Shown here: one piece after another, positions 14,965 through 23,830 of the stretch | How positions within the stretch are numbered: the first letter of the stretch is position 1 | How the letters are laid out: every line of letters begins with the position of its first letter | NCBI GenBank assembly: GCA_036504975.1 | Contig: DASXUF010000019.1 | Coordinates: 1-34,178 of the forward strand | Direction of reading: 5' to 3' | From: Candidatus Binatia bacterium | Lineage (GTDB): Bacteria; Desulfobacterota; Binatia; UBA9968 | DNA length: 34,178 nt | Notes under the pieces: model-generated | What the model was told of the DNA's origin: nothing | Database searches by the model: none | The model's input: the letters and a program-made list of their open reading frames with translations, nothing else | Position numbers and translations under genes: made by a program

Positions 14965-15930
14965 TCAGGTCAGGTGGCCAGCCTCTCGATAATAGCGCGC
15001 GGCGCCGGGATGGAGTGGAATCTTCGTCTCCCATTGCCTGGTGATTGGCTCTGTCAGTGTCGACGAGTAGGTGAGAAAAGGTATGGGCAGGAGTTGGTTG
15101 TAGGTATAGCTCACGGTGACCGAGGCTTCCTCGATGCGTTTTCTGTTCCGGTCAATGCTCTCGGCAATCGGATAGATAATGCCGTCGTCTACTTCTGTGC
15201 GGGTGATCAGGAGGTTATCGGATAGATCAACGGTCAGCAGCGGCTCTTGGATAGACGGCAGGAATCCTACCGGAACGATATTGCGCGCATAACCCTCGCG
15301 CTCCAAGCCGGCCATCACCTGCTCCTCGAGGCCGATGAAGCGAAACCCGTTGGCGGCCACGGTTTGCCAGACGCCTTCCGTCGAGGCATGCCCGATGACG
15401 ACATCCACCTCTCGGTTTCTGATCTCTTCATCGAGTGCCGTCAAGCCCACGCCCACGTGCCACCACCGGCCGCCCCAGGCTTCGATGTCCGCCAGCGAGT
15501 AGCCGTACTGCCGCAAGATCTGATTCTCATGCTCGTACAATTCATCCGCGCGGACGCCCAATCGGATCGCGCGCTTTTCCCGGCCTATCTGTCCGAGGTC
15601 CTTGACGGGGCACCAGGGAGCCAGAGCGAACAACTGCCGATCGATTCTGGGAAACCGCGCGACCGAGCGGAGATTAGTCAACGGCTTTCCCGCCCACGAA
15701 CGCTTTCCTTCGTGCGCCCAACTCGCCCGCACCGCCGGGAACACCCACCCTAAGTCCAGTTCTCCACCCGACACCCAATCCAGGCGGTTGAGGGCGGGAG
15801 CGATGATCGCAACCGGAGCAGCGTCTTGAACGCTGCGCGCGAACACCTGGGTCATCCTGTACGAACCGGCCCATCCCACTCCGATCTTGACGCCCTGGAA
15901 GACGATATTGGATGGTAACTGGGTATCCAA
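14965..15930 (-). CDS. TAXI-family (TRAP-associated) binding-protein homolog without signal peptide
   Basis: This 321-aa protein is shaped like a TAXI substrate-binding subunit. It has the N-terminal IVFQGVKIGVGWAGSYRM, the mid block RLDWVSGGELDLGWVFPAVR and a C-terminal two-lobed periplasmic-binding fold. TAXI proteins normally carry a signal peptide and feed a TRAP membrane protein. Neither is present: the frame starts at a TTG (15930) with AGGAG about 13 bases ahead, and the first residues (DTQLPSN) are not hydrophobic. No membrane component lies in the window. It may work in the cytoplasm, possibly with an enzymatic or sensing role. A longer secreted form is not possible here, because I see no in-frame signal sequence upstream. 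Confidence 0.75.
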   Translation of the reverse strand: MDTQLPSNIVFQGVKIGVGWAGSYRMTQVFARSVQDAAPVAIIAPALNRLDWVSGGELDLGWVFPAVRASWAHEGKRSWAGKPLTNLRSVARFPRIDRQLFALAPWCPVKDLGQIGREKRAIRLGVRADELYEHENQILRQYGYSLADIEAWGGRWWHVGVGLTALDEEIRNREVDVVIGHASTEGVWQTVAANGFRFIGLEEQVMAGLEREGYARNIVPVGFLPSIQEPLLTVDLSDNLLITRTEVDDGIIYPIAESIDRNRKRIEEASVTVSYTYNQLLPIPFLTYSSTLTEPITRQWETKIPLHPGAARYYREAGHLT

Positions 15931-16151
15931 AAAAGTGGCTCTCTCCTGCTTATGAAAACTCAGAACTTTCTATTGGAGAATCTCCCTAAAAACTTGTTGC
16001 GCATTCTCATCATGCCAAAGCTCATAGCAGGGCCTCCTTGGGCCTGTCAAATACCGTTCAGCGGACACTGGTCCGACACTAAAATCCGTGCCCGCTACCG
16101 AAGTTAAAAACGAATTTGACCGTAAGGCAGAAAGCTGGTAGACGCCGGACT

Positions 16152-17288
16152 ATGAGGAAACTATTTAACCCCAGTAGCTCGATGTTCTTCACCGCACTTT
16201 TAAGTTCATTACTCGCCATCAGCTCGCCTGCCCAAACCCAAGAGCAAAGCAAGGATTGGGAAAAAAAATGGCAGGCGACGATCCAGGCAGCCAAAAATGA
16301 GGGGAAGCTTGTTTACCACTCCGGGAATTCCTCCGAACCTTATTTCCAGGAATTTCAGAAAAAGTTTCCCGAGATAAAGCTCACTCAAATCTTGACGCGC
16401 GGGGGAGCAGCGGCCGAGCAACGTTTAATGGCCGAACGACGGGCCGGGGTTTACGTCGCGGACATTGTGCATCTGGGAGCGGGGTCGGGTTCCGCGTTGG
16501 CCGGCGCAGGGGCACTCGATCCTCTCGAACCCTATATGATTCTCCCCGAAGTTTTGGATCAGTCGAAATGGTTTGAAGGGAGACACTATTTCGCCGACAA
16601 GGACGGAAAGTACGTTTTCAAGTATGCCTCGAACCCCGGCGCCGACATTTCATACAATACCAAACTCGTAAATCCAGATAACATAAAATCTTATTGGGAT
16701 ATTCTCGACGCAAGATGGAAAGGAAAGATTGTGACTTACGATCCGGGCGCCCGCGGCTCGCGCCTATTCAGCTACTTCTATTATAATCCGGAGCTGGGAC
16801 CTCGTTACTTGAGGCGGCTCTTTGGTGAAATGGAGCTTACTGCCAGCCGCGACCGTCGCCAGATGACCGATTGGTTGGCTCAGGGAAAATTCGCCATAGC
16901 GCTTCGGACCGCCCCGGATGCGTCGACTTTGGATGACGCAAGGGCCCAAGGACTACCTGTGAATTGGTTTACTCCCGGACACTTTAAAGAGGCAGTGGCT
17001 ATAAGCGGCGGGCCGGCTCACGTTGCAGTGGTCAACAGGGCCCCTCATCCCAATGCAGCGAGACTCTTTATTAACTGGTTTCTGTCCCGCGAGGGCCAGC
17101 TGATGGTACAAAACATCGCTGCTAAACATGGAGACGGCGTTGACTCGCTTAGAATGGATATCCCCAAGGACATGATTCATCGAGGTTATCGCCGAGAGGA
17201 GAAAACCAAGTTTTTCGACATGGATGCACCCGCACATGCCAACGATGATCCGGTTGCAAAGCTTATCAATGAGGCGTGGAGGAGATAG
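16152..17288 (+). CDS. Extracellular solute-binding protein, orphan copy 1
   Basis: This 378-aa secreted binding protein is of the iron(III)/polyamine-like family 1 type. A signal peptide is visible (MRKLFNPSSSMFFTALLSSL, cut near AISSPAQ). Shared subfamily blocks are EGKLVYHSG, LDPLEPYMILPEVLDQSKW, SYNTKLV, SYWDILDARWKGKI, DWLAQGKFAIA, NRAPHPNAARLFINWFLSRE and LRMDIPKDM. ATG 16152 gives the signal peptide; a TTG 36 bases upstream (16116) would spoil it. The gene is divergent from the TAXI gene and followed by a bicupin 79 bases on. There is no ABC permease or ATPase anywhere in the window, so the transporter partner is elsewhere or absent. Confidence 0.88.
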   Translation: MRKLFNPSSSMFFTALLSSLLAISSPAQTQEQSKDWEKKWQATIQAAKNEGKLVYHSGNSSEPYFQEFQKKFPEIKLTQILTRGGAAAEQRLMAERRAGVYVADIVHLGAGSGSALAGAGALDPLEPYMILPEVLDQSKWFEGRHYFADKDGKYVFKYASNPGADISYNTKLVNPDNIKSYWDILDARWKGKIVTYDPGARGSRLFSYFYYNPELGPRYLRRLFGEMELTASRDRRQMTDWLAQGKFAIALRTAPDASTLDDARAQGLPVNWFTPGHFKEAVAISGGPAHVAVVNRAPHPNAARLFINWFLSREGQLMVQNIAAKHGDGVDSLRMDIPKDMIHRGYRREEKTKFFDMDAPAHANDDPVAKLINEAWRR

Positions 17289-17367
17289 GCTGGCTTGCTC
17301 ATGAGACCCGCTCTCAAGTTATTTTGTAGAAGCGGTGAGTAAGTGTGAAAAACCAAGGAGGCGCGAA

Positions 17368-18426
17368 ATGAGCGAACGCCGGATAACTCGTACCGAAACC
17401 CCGATGGAAACAGATTACGACCAAGCGGTTCGTGCCAAAGAAATCCGCAACAAGCGGATGGCAGAAGGGAAAGTAATCGTCAAGGGTAACGACTTGCCGT
17501 GGGAGCTTAACCGTCAGGGACGGATCAAGTACTTTCTAACAGATCGATCAGAAGATGTCGCGGCTCCCGGCTGGCTTGTCTTCCAACAGGAGATTCATAA
17601 GCACTCGGGCATGCACCGGCATCAAGGCGGAACTTTTATCTTCATCTTGGGCGGCAAGGGATATAGCGTGGTAAACGGCGTGCGCCACGATTGGGAGGCC
17701 GGCGATCTAGCCATTTTGCCCATGGTGCCCGGAGGCGTTGCCCATCAACACTTCAATCTCGAGCCCGGTGTTCCCGCCCTTTGGATGAGGGTGGGTTATA
17801 CCCCGCACAAGAGACTCGTTCTTGCCAACTGGATCGAGCAGCTCGAGGTCAACCCGGACTGGGCGGAGAAAAACGGATTACAGGATCGCCAAGTGGCTCC
17901 GATGGTAAACCATGCGCGTACGACAAACAACGATGACTCTCCACGCGGGAACACTCTCTTCGACGCCCTGTTGCGGCTCCGCGACGAGCAACGAGAGCAG
18001 ATGAAGCACGCTCGGATGGTCGTTCAGGGGAAATCGTTACCTTTGGAGATCAATCCGATGGGTTTGTTCCGCTGGTACGTCCATCCGCACATGAAGGATG
18101 TCGGATGTCTCGCCCAGATGATTTACGTGCACGAGATTCCGGGTGGGAGTCGTTCCGGCAAACAGCTTCATCAAGGCGGGCGCTTTCATTATGTCCTCGA
18201 GGGAAAAGGCAGCACCGTCATAGACGGGGTGCGCCATGATTGGGAAGAGAACGAAATTATCCTGCTCCCTCTCAGTTCCCATGGCGTCGTCCATCAGCAT
18301 TATAATTCAGACCCAAGTAAACCCGCCAGGTTGCTCGTGTCCGAACCCAACTTGGTCCACGTTTGGGGAGTGGACCTGGGTTCGGGGTTAGAGATGCTAG
18401 AGCCGGCCCCGGAATACCAAGGGTAG
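17368..18426 (+). CDS. Bicupin protein, type 2 (352 aa, fused form)
   Basis: Two cupin domains in tandem make up this protein. The first (about 65-135) has GMHRHQGGTFIFILGGKG, with His83 and His85, and VAHQHFN (His126, His128). The second (about 240-320) has KQLHQGGRFHYVLEGKG and VVHQHYN. Each half has the signature VRHDWEAGD or VRHDWEENE. ATG 17368 follows AAGGAGG at 17355-17361; a GTG at 17335 lies upstream of it without a ribosome site. It is flanked by two solute-binding protein genes on the same strand (gaps 79 and 65 bases), probably one operon. The same protein appears as two separate genes at 32898-33970. Likely a cytoplasmic metal-dependent oxygenase or isomerase; substrate unknown. 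Confidence 0.82.
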   Translation: MSERRITRTETPMETDYDQAVRAKEIRNKRMAEGKVIVKGNDLPWELNRQGRIKYFLTDRSEDVAAPGWLVFQQEIHKHSGMHRHQGGTFIFILGGKGYSVVNGVRHDWEAGDLAILPMVPGGVAHQHFNLEPGVPALWMRVGYTPHKRLVLANWIEQLEVNPDWAEKNGLQDRQVAPMVNHARTTNNDDSPRGNTLFDALLRLRDEQREQMKHARMVVQGKSLPLEINPMGLFRWYVHPHMKDVGCLAQMIYVHEIPGGSRSGKQLHQGGRFHYVLEGKGSTVIDGVRHDWEENEIILLPLSSHGVVHQHYNSDPSKPARLLVSEPNLVHVWGVDLGSGLEMLEPAPEYQG

Positions 18427-18491
18427 AGGTTAGATTGTCGTCGCGATCATCACGCCGTTGAGCTCCGCGTTAGCAACAGGAGGATACCAAG

Positions 18492-19610
18492 GTGCGAACA
18501 TTCAATTGGGTTCGCTTGGCGGCTGTCCTCTGCTGTGCCGTCGTGTTTCTGGCCGCGGGTCTCGCAGGCCTCTCCCAGGCTCAGGAAAAAGACTGGGACA
18601 AAGCGCTTGCTGATCTCGTTGCCGCTGCGAGGAAAGAAGGCAAAGTCGTCGTCAAAGCGCCGCCAAACCCCGACGCGCGGGTCGAGATTCCGGCAAAATT
18701 TCGCGAGCGCTTCGGTATCACGGTGGAATATCTCGCGGGCCGCAGCAGCGAGCAGGCCGAGAAGCTCCGATTAGAGCGCGCCGCCGGCTTCTACACGACG
18801 GACGTCTTGCTGGGCGGAATCCAGACCCTTTCGACGGTGCTTTACCGGGAAGGCATGCTGGATCGTCTGAAACCGATGCTCATTTGGCCGGAAGCGATCG
18901 ATCCCTCGAAATGGAAGAACGGAACGTTGCCCTTTGCCGATCCGGATGGGAGTTATGTGCTCCGCTTGTTCAGTTACGTCGACCCGCTGATTTACATCAA
19001 TACTCAGCACGTAAAACGCGAAGAATTGACATCGACGCGAGATTTACTCCACCCCAAATGGAAAGGGAAAATCGCGGTCCTCGATCCGACGGTTGCGGGA
19101 AGCGGCGGAAACACCGCGGCGCAGTTTTATCTTCAGTTCGGCGAAGGATTCGTCAAGCAATTTTATCTTCAGCAACAGCCTGCGGTAAGCCGCGACAGCC
19201 GCCAGATCGCCGACTGGCTCGCGCGTGGAACTCATCCGATAACTCCAGACGCGAGCAGCGCGGTCGAACGAATGCTCAGCGACGGTTTCCCAATTGGAGC
19301 GATTTATAGTTTGAGCGATGCGGCGGGCTCCTTGTCGGCAGGCAACGGCCACTTGGCGGTTTTTAGCCGAGCCCCGCATCCCAACGCCGCGCGCCTTTTT
19401 GTCAATTGGATGGCCTCCAGAGAAGGAGTCGGTCTCTACGCTCGCGCCCTTATGGCTCCCTCGACCCGAACCGACGTCGATGAGTCTTTCCTGGACCCGC
19501 GGAAAATCCCCCGTCCCGGAGTGAGGTACTTCGACGGCGCCGTCTGGGATTACAACGTCCAACAAAGAGAACAGGCGCAGCTCCGCGTTAAGGAACTTTT
19601 ACGGAGATAG
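18492..19610 (+). CDS. Extracellular solute-binding protein, orphan copy 2
   Basis: This secreted binding protein of 372 aa has a clear signal peptide (RLAAVLCCAVVFLAAGLAGL, then SQAQ). The start is GTG 18492 with a strong AGGAGG at 18478-18483. It shares the subfamily blocks LKPMLIWPEAIDPSKWKNGT, LLHPKWKGKIAVLDP and SRAPHPNAARLFVNWMASRE, but it is the most divergent copy. The ligand-facing middle differs (AGSGGNTAAQFYLQFGEG), and the usual LRxDIPKD end is replaced by DESFLDPRKIPRPG. It may therefore bind a different compound. It follows the bicupin by 65 bases on the same strand. Confidence 0.87.
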   Translation: MRTFNWVRLAAVLCCAVVFLAAGLAGLSQAQEKDWDKALADLVAAARKEGKVVVKAPPNPDARVEIPAKFRERFGITVEYLAGRSSEQAEKLRLERAAGFYTTDVLLGGIQTLSTVLYREGMLDRLKPMLIWPEAIDPSKWKNGTLPFADPDGSYVLRLFSYVDPLIYINTQHVKREELTSTRDLLHPKWKGKIAVLDPTVAGSGGNTAAQFYLQFGEGFVKQFYLQQQPAVSRDSRQIADWLARGTHPITPDASSAVERMLSDGFPIGAIYSLSDAAGSLSAGNGHLAVFSRAPHPNAARLFVNWMASREGVGLYARALMAPSTRTDVDESFLDPRKIPRPGVRYFDGAVWDYNVQQREQAQLRVKELLRR

Positions 19611-19639
19611 TTCTTCGAAGCAACGACAGGATATCATCG

Positions 19640-19735
19640 CAATGATCGTATGGGTCCGGCTTTTTAGCGGCCCCTCGACATATTCGAAAGCGTCCGCAGA
19701 CATAAAATGGGTATCGCAATCGATGACATGACTTG
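19640..19735 (-). pseudogene. Amidohydrolase N-terminal remnant
   Basis: On the minus strand, VIDCDTHFMSADAFEYVEGP, continuing as LKSR, is the start of an amidohydrolase-2 family protein, whose N-terminus carries the metal-binding D-x-H (DTH). The reading then becomes unrelated (THTIIAMISC) and stops. No further amidohydrolase sequence follows in any frame, so it is a decayed fragment, perhaps of an enzyme once part of this cluster. Confidence 0.65.
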
Positions 19736-20036
19736 AGCCCGCCGAACTTTTTACCACGCGCGCGAGGAAAACAATCGCACGGCGCGCCGCATGTCGGCCT
19801 TCAATCGCCGCCCGTCGGCAAGCCCCAGACCAAGTTGACACGAAAGTATCGTTATCGGATACTCTCCGCGGGCAGACGAGGCAGCTTCTCTACTACCGTG
19901 GAGATCGGCCCGGAATTCATCAAGAAGGTTTCTTCCGCCGGATGGAAACACGGCGACTCACGCGTCATTGAGCGGCCTTACCGGGAAGGATCGCGGAATT
20001 CTTAAAGAGCAAATTTTTAAAAGGAAGAGCGATTCT
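19736..20036. other. Intergenic region before the UbiD operon
   Basis: These 300 bases contain short open frames but none with family features. Residues such as TTVEIGPEFIKKVSSAGWKH at 19890-19955 look protein-like and might be another relic. The promoter of the operon starting at 20037 should lie here; I see no clear -35/-10 pair. Confidence 0.4.
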
Positions 20037-21167
20037 ATGAGACGCATAGCGCCTCTGTTTTCCATGGCCATTATCGGCTTCGTTGTCCTCTTGGCTCCCT
20101 TGGCCCATGGGGCGGAGGCGAAGGCGCCCTGGCAGGAGGAATGGGAAAAGACCGTTCAGGCCGCCAAAAAGGACGGTCAGCTCGCGATCTACGGCGTCAA
20201 CGGTTATGACGAGGTCTTCAAGGCGTTTGCCAGGACGTTCCCCGAGATCAAAGTATCTTTCCTCGGCGGGCTGGGCTCGCAGCTCGGGCCGAGGATCATG
20301 AACGAGCGCAGGGCGGAAAAGTATCTCGTCGATATCTATCTCGCGGGCATCGTCACGCCGTACACGGTCTTTCACCGCGGCAAGGCGCTCGATCCGATCC
20401 GGCCGGTGCTCGCGCTGCCGGAGGTCTTGGACGAGTCGAAGTGGTGGAGCGGCCGGCACCACTACGCGGATCCCGAGGGACAATACATCTTTGTCTTCCA
20501 GGGAAACGTCCATGGCGGGGAGACCGCCTACAACACCCAGCTCTTCGATCCCAGGGAGATCAGATCTTATTGGGACTTCTTGAATCCCAAATGGCGCGGT
20601 AAGATCGTCGCGAGAGACCCCAAGGCGGTGAGCACCGTGGCCCATAGCCTGCGATTTTTCTATAATCATCCGGAAATCGGTCCGGATTTCATCCGGCGCT
20701 TCTTCGGCGATATGGACCTGGCTCTCTCCCGCGACGAACGCCAGATGACTGACTGGCTGGGCGCGGGAAAATTCCCTCTCGCCTTCTTCATCGCCGGCGT
20801 GGAAGAGGGGGAAAAGCAGGGGTTGCCGGTCAAGATGTTCGAACCCGGTCGTTTTAAAGAGGGCGCGAGCGTGGGACCGACCCAAGGTTCGGTCTCTCTC
20901 ATCAATCGGGCGCCGCACCCCAACGCGGCGAAGGTGGCGATCAATTGGCTGCTATCGCGCGATGGGCAGACCGCCTATCAGAACGGCTTCGCCCAGACCG
21001 ACGATGTCATCGAGTCGATGAGGGAAGATATTCCCAAGGACATCATTCCCGCGCCGCATCGGCGGGTCAAAGGCGCCAAATATGTTTATTCCGGCAGGCC
21101 GGAGTGGATCGATATGGCGCCGGTGCAGAAGCTCGTGAACGAAGCGCTGGGTCAGACGCAGAAGTAA
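20037..21167 (+). CDS. Extracellular solute-binding protein, orphan copy 3 (first gene of the UbiD operon)
   Basis: This secreted binding protein of 376 aa has the signal peptide RRIAPLFSMAIIGFVVLLAP, ending LAHGAEA. Subfamily blocks are DGQLAIYGVNGYDEVFKAF, LDPIRPVLALPEVLDESKWW, AYNTQLF, SYWDFLNPKWRGKIVARDPK, DWLGAGKFPLAF, NRAPHPNAAKVAINWLLSRD and MREDIPKDII. ATG 20037 follows AAGGAAG at 20021-20027; an upstream start at 19968 would destroy the signal sequence. The UbiD gene begins 13 bases after it stops, so the protein is co-produced with the catabolic enzymes and likely binds their substrate. No permease is present. Confidence 0.9.
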   Translation: MRRIAPLFSMAIIGFVVLLAPLAHGAEAKAPWQEEWEKTVQAAKKDGQLAIYGVNGYDEVFKAFARTFPEIKVSFLGGLGSQLGPRIMNERRAEKYLVDIYLAGIVTPYTVFHRGKALDPIRPVLALPEVLDESKWWSGRHHYADPEGQYIFVFQGNVHGGETAYNTQLFDPREIRSYWDFLNPKWRGKIVARDPKAVSTVAHSLRFFYNHPEIGPDFIRRFFGDMDLALSRDERQMTDWLGAGKFPLAFFIAGVEEGEKQGLPVKMFEPGRFKEGASVGPTQGSVSLINRAPHPNAAKVAINWLLSRDGQTAYQNGFAQTDDVIESMREDIPKDIIPAPHRRVKGAKYVYSGRPEWIDMAPVQKLVNEALGQTQK

Positions 21168-21180
21168 ACCGGAGGGCTTT

Positions 21181-22635
21181 ATGCTGAGCAAGCCGAAATC
21201 GGAGACGGCGGACGTGGGATATCGGGACCTGAGAGGTTACGTCGGGCTGCTGGAGGCGGCGGGACTTCTCAGGCGGATCAAAACTCCGGTCGAGCCCAAG
21301 CATGAGCTCGGAGGGATTGCGGCAAGATCGCTGGATCGCGGCGGGCCCGCGCTCATTTTCGAGAACATCCGCGGGCACGAGGGGATGCCCTTGATTACCA
21401 ATATCCTTTCCACCACGGCGCAGCTCGCGATCGCTTTCGGCGCCGAGCCGGACGAGGATCGGATCTACGAAAAAATCGTCCACGGCATGGAAAACCGAAC
21501 GCCTTCGGTCGCGATCAAGTCCGCCGCCCCGTGCAAGGAGGAAATCCATCGCGGCGACAAAGCCGATCTCTACAAGTTTCCCACGCCGTTTTGGCATGAG
21601 CTCGACGGCGGCCAATACATCGGCACGACGGCGGGATTCATCACCATGGATCCGGACACGGGCGCTCACAATATGGGATCCTACCGCGTCATGATCAAGG
21701 ATCGAAACACGCTCGCGGCCAACGTGCGCGGCGCTCATCCCATCGGCAAGGGGCCGCGCCCGAACGATCACGGCGGCACCGCGCACATCCTGCAGAACGA
21801 GGCGCGCGGCCGGCCGACGCCGATGGCGCTGGCGCTCAGCATGGATCCGCTCCTCACCTTGGCCTCAGGAACCAGCGTCCCGCTGGACAGCCACGGGTAC
21901 GCGGAGTACGAGGCTGCGGGCGGCTGGCGCGGCAGCCCCACCGAGCTGGTCCAATGCGAGACGAGCGAATTGCTGGTGCCGGCGCGCGCGGAGATCATCG
22001 TCGAGGGAGAGGTGGTCGCCAACGCGAGAACGCCCGAGGGCCCGCACGGGGAATCGACCGGTTTCTACGGCGAAAACAAAGAATCGTTTCTGATCCGAGT
22101 GAAATGCATCACCCAAAGAAAGCATCCGCTGAGCTACGGCTTGATCTGCAGGGTATTCGAGGACTATCCGCGGACCTTGCTGAGGTCGGGATCGTTCCAA
22201 ACCCTTCTGATCCAGAAAACCGGAATGACGAATATCACCAAGGCGTATCTCCCGGAGGTTGGAAGACTGGGCATGGTGATCATCGCCGCCAGGATACGTG
22301 ACGCCGAAGAGCCCAAGCGGATCATGAAAGCGGCCTGGGAGAACGGCGGGGCGCGATGGGTGATCGTGGTCGACGACGACTGCGATGTCAGAAACTGGAA
22401 CGACGTCATGTGGAGGGTGTGCGCGGCGGCCGTTCCGGAGAAGAATGTGATCGAAGGGCCGCGGGTTGCCGGCTCGCGCCGGCGCGACGAGATCGAATTC
22501 GAGCCGCCGCCGTCGGGCCTGGGCATCGACGCCACCATGCGTTTCAAGGACAGAGGCTTTCCGCCGGTCAACCAGGTCAGCCGCGAGCTCATGGCGCGGG
22601 TGGCGAAGCGCTGGAAGGAATACGGCCTCAGTTAG
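21181..22635 (+). CDS. UbiD-family prenylated-FMN-dependent decarboxylase
   Basis: This 484-aa enzyme reversibly decarboxylates aromatic or alpha,beta-unsaturated acids using prenylated FMN. The catalytic trio is visible: Arg169 in NMGSYRVMIKD, and Glu286 and Glu291 in RTPEGPHGESTGFYG. These correspond to the Arg-Glu-Glu of fungal Fdc1. The prFMN/metal site region (TAGFITMDPDTGAHNMGSYR) and the VDDDCDVRNWNDVMW motif of UbiD relatives are intact. ATG 21181 has GGAGG at 21171-21175. The neighbours are a binding protein (13 bases ahead) and a Rieske oxygenase (12 bases behind). No UbiX-type prenyltransferase is in the window, so the cofactor must be made elsewhere. The exact acid is unknown; it is not necessarily the ubiquinone enzyme. 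Confidence 0.94.
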   Translation: MLSKPKSETADVGYRDLRGYVGLLEAAGLLRRIKTPVEPKHELGGIAARSLDRGGPALIFENIRGHEGMPLITNILSTTAQLAIAFGAEPDEDRIYEKIVHGMENRTPSVAIKSAAPCKEEIHRGDKADLYKFPTPFWHELDGGQYIGTTAGFITMDPDTGAHNMGSYRVMIKDRNTLAANVRGAHPIGKGPRPNDHGGTAHILQNEARGRPTPMALALSMDPLLTLASGTSVPLDSHGYAEYEAAGGWRGSPTELVQCETSELLVPARAEIIVEGEVVANARTPEGPHGESTGFYGENKESFLIRVKCITQRKHPLSYGLICRVFEDYPRTLLRSGSFQTLLIQKTGMTNITKAYLPEVGRLGMVIIAARIRDAEEPKRIMKAAWENGGARWVIVVDDDCDVRNWNDVMWRVCAAAVPEKNVIEGPRVAGSRRRDEIEFEPPPSGLGIDATMRFKDRGFPPVNQVSRELMARVAKRWKEYGLS

Positions 22636-22647
22636 AGAGGAGCGATC

Positions 22648-23829
22648 ATGTTGACGCAGGAGGAAAACGAGCTTTTGACGAGAGTCGGACCGGGAACGCC
22701 TTGCGGCCAGCTTCTAAGGCGCTACTGGCATCCCGTCGGATTCGTCTCGGAGTTGACCGAGGCCAAGCCGAAAAAAAGGCTGCGTATTTTGGGCGAAGAT
22801 CTGGTCTTGTTCCGCCTCCCGAGAACTCAAGGCCAAATCCGATACGGTCTCCTGGCCGAGCACTGTTCCCACCGGGCCGCTTCCCTGTACTACGGGAACG
22901 TGGAGGAGAACGGGCTCCGCTGCGCCTATCATGGATGGAAGTACGACGCGAGCGGCCGGTGTTTGGAGCAGCCCTTCGAGTCCAAAGAAACCACCACGAA
23001 AGACGAGATCCGGCACCCCGCCTATCCGGTGGAGGAGCTTGCGGGCCTGTTGTTCGCCTACATGGGGCCGCCGGAGAAAAAAACTTTGCTGCCGCGCTGG
23101 GACGTGCTCGTGCGCGAGGACGGAACGAGGGAGATCCAGATCCATCCGGTGCTCAACTGCAACTGGCTCCAGGCGCAGGAAAATACGCCGGACCTGGTGC
23201 ACGGATTTTATCTTCACGCGTATCAGTTCAAAGCGCGCCGGATGAGCGAGGGGAGATATCGCGACCGGCAGATCGAGAGCATCGAATTCGACGAGTTCGA
23301 GTGGGGCATGAAGCAGAGGCGCATCTATGCCGACCGGGGTCCCGGCGCCGTGACCGCCTATCCGATGATCTTTCCGAACATCATGCGGCTCAACGAGGCG
23401 TCGCGCGAGGTCATGCACTGGCGCGTGCCCCTGGACGATTACAACAGCCGGATTTTCTGGGCCGGCTTTACGCCTTCGCGCGGCGGAAAAAAGGTCGCGC
23501 AGCCCGAGCACCCGCCGGTGACCTACATCACGTATAAAGAAGACGGCGAATTCCTCATGACCACGTTTCCGAGCCAGGACGCGATGGCGTGGGAGACTCA
23601 GGGGCCGATCTTCGACCGGACGAAGGAAAATCTGGGCGCGTCGGATATCGGCGTCGTGAAATACCGCAAGCTGCTCAAGGAGCAGATCAGGATCGTCCAG
23701 CAGGGCGGCGACCCGATCGCCTTTGTGCGCGATCCGGAAAAAAATCGCATCGTCGAATTCACGACCTTGCAGGGAACTCCCGACGAAGGGATGCGCTGGG
23801 TCGAGCTTTTGGAAAAAAGGGTGATCTGA
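22648..23829 (+). CDS. Rieske non-heme iron oxygenase, alpha subunit (phthalate-dioxygenase type) 2
   Basis: This 393-aa oxygenase subunit has Rieske ligands Cys73/His75 (HCSHRAASL) and Cys92/His95 (CAYHGWKYD). The iron site is ENTPDLVHGFYLH, with Asp182, His185 and His190. The start TRVGPGTPCGQLLRRYWHPV and the end block FDRTKENLGASD define the phthalate 4,5-dioxygenase group. ATG 22648 has GAGAGGAG just ahead. It lies between the UbiD gene and a Gfo/Idh/MocA dehydrogenase whose start comes one base after its stop. In the known phthalate pathway a Rieske oxygenase, a dehydrogenase of that family and a decarboxylase act in sequence, so this gene probably starts a similar chain on an unknown acid. 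Confidence 0.93.
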   Translation: MLTQEENELLTRVGPGTPCGQLLRRYWHPVGFVSELTEAKPKKRLRILGEDLVLFRLPRTQGQIRYGLLAEHCSHRAASLYYGNVEENGLRCAYHGWKYDASGRCLEQPFESKETTTKDEIRHPAYPVEELAGLLFAYMGPPEKKTLLPRWDVLVREDGTREIQIHPVLNCNWLQAQENTPDLVHGFYLHAYQFKARRMSEGRYRDRQIESIEFDEFEWGMKQRRIYADRGPGAVTAYPMIFPNIMRLNEASREVMHWRVPLDDYNSRIFWAGFTPSRGGKKVAQPEHPPVTYITYKEDGEFLMTTFPSQDAMAWETQGPIFDRTKENLGASDIGVVKYRKLLKEQIRIVQQGGDPIAFVRDPEKNRIVEFTTLQGTPDEGMRWVELLEKRVI

Positions 23830-23830
23830 G

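Noticed and set aside
19733..20005. 90-aa plus-strand frame before the UbiD operon
   Set aside because: It has no family match, no ribosome site and runs toward the operon start; at most a relic.
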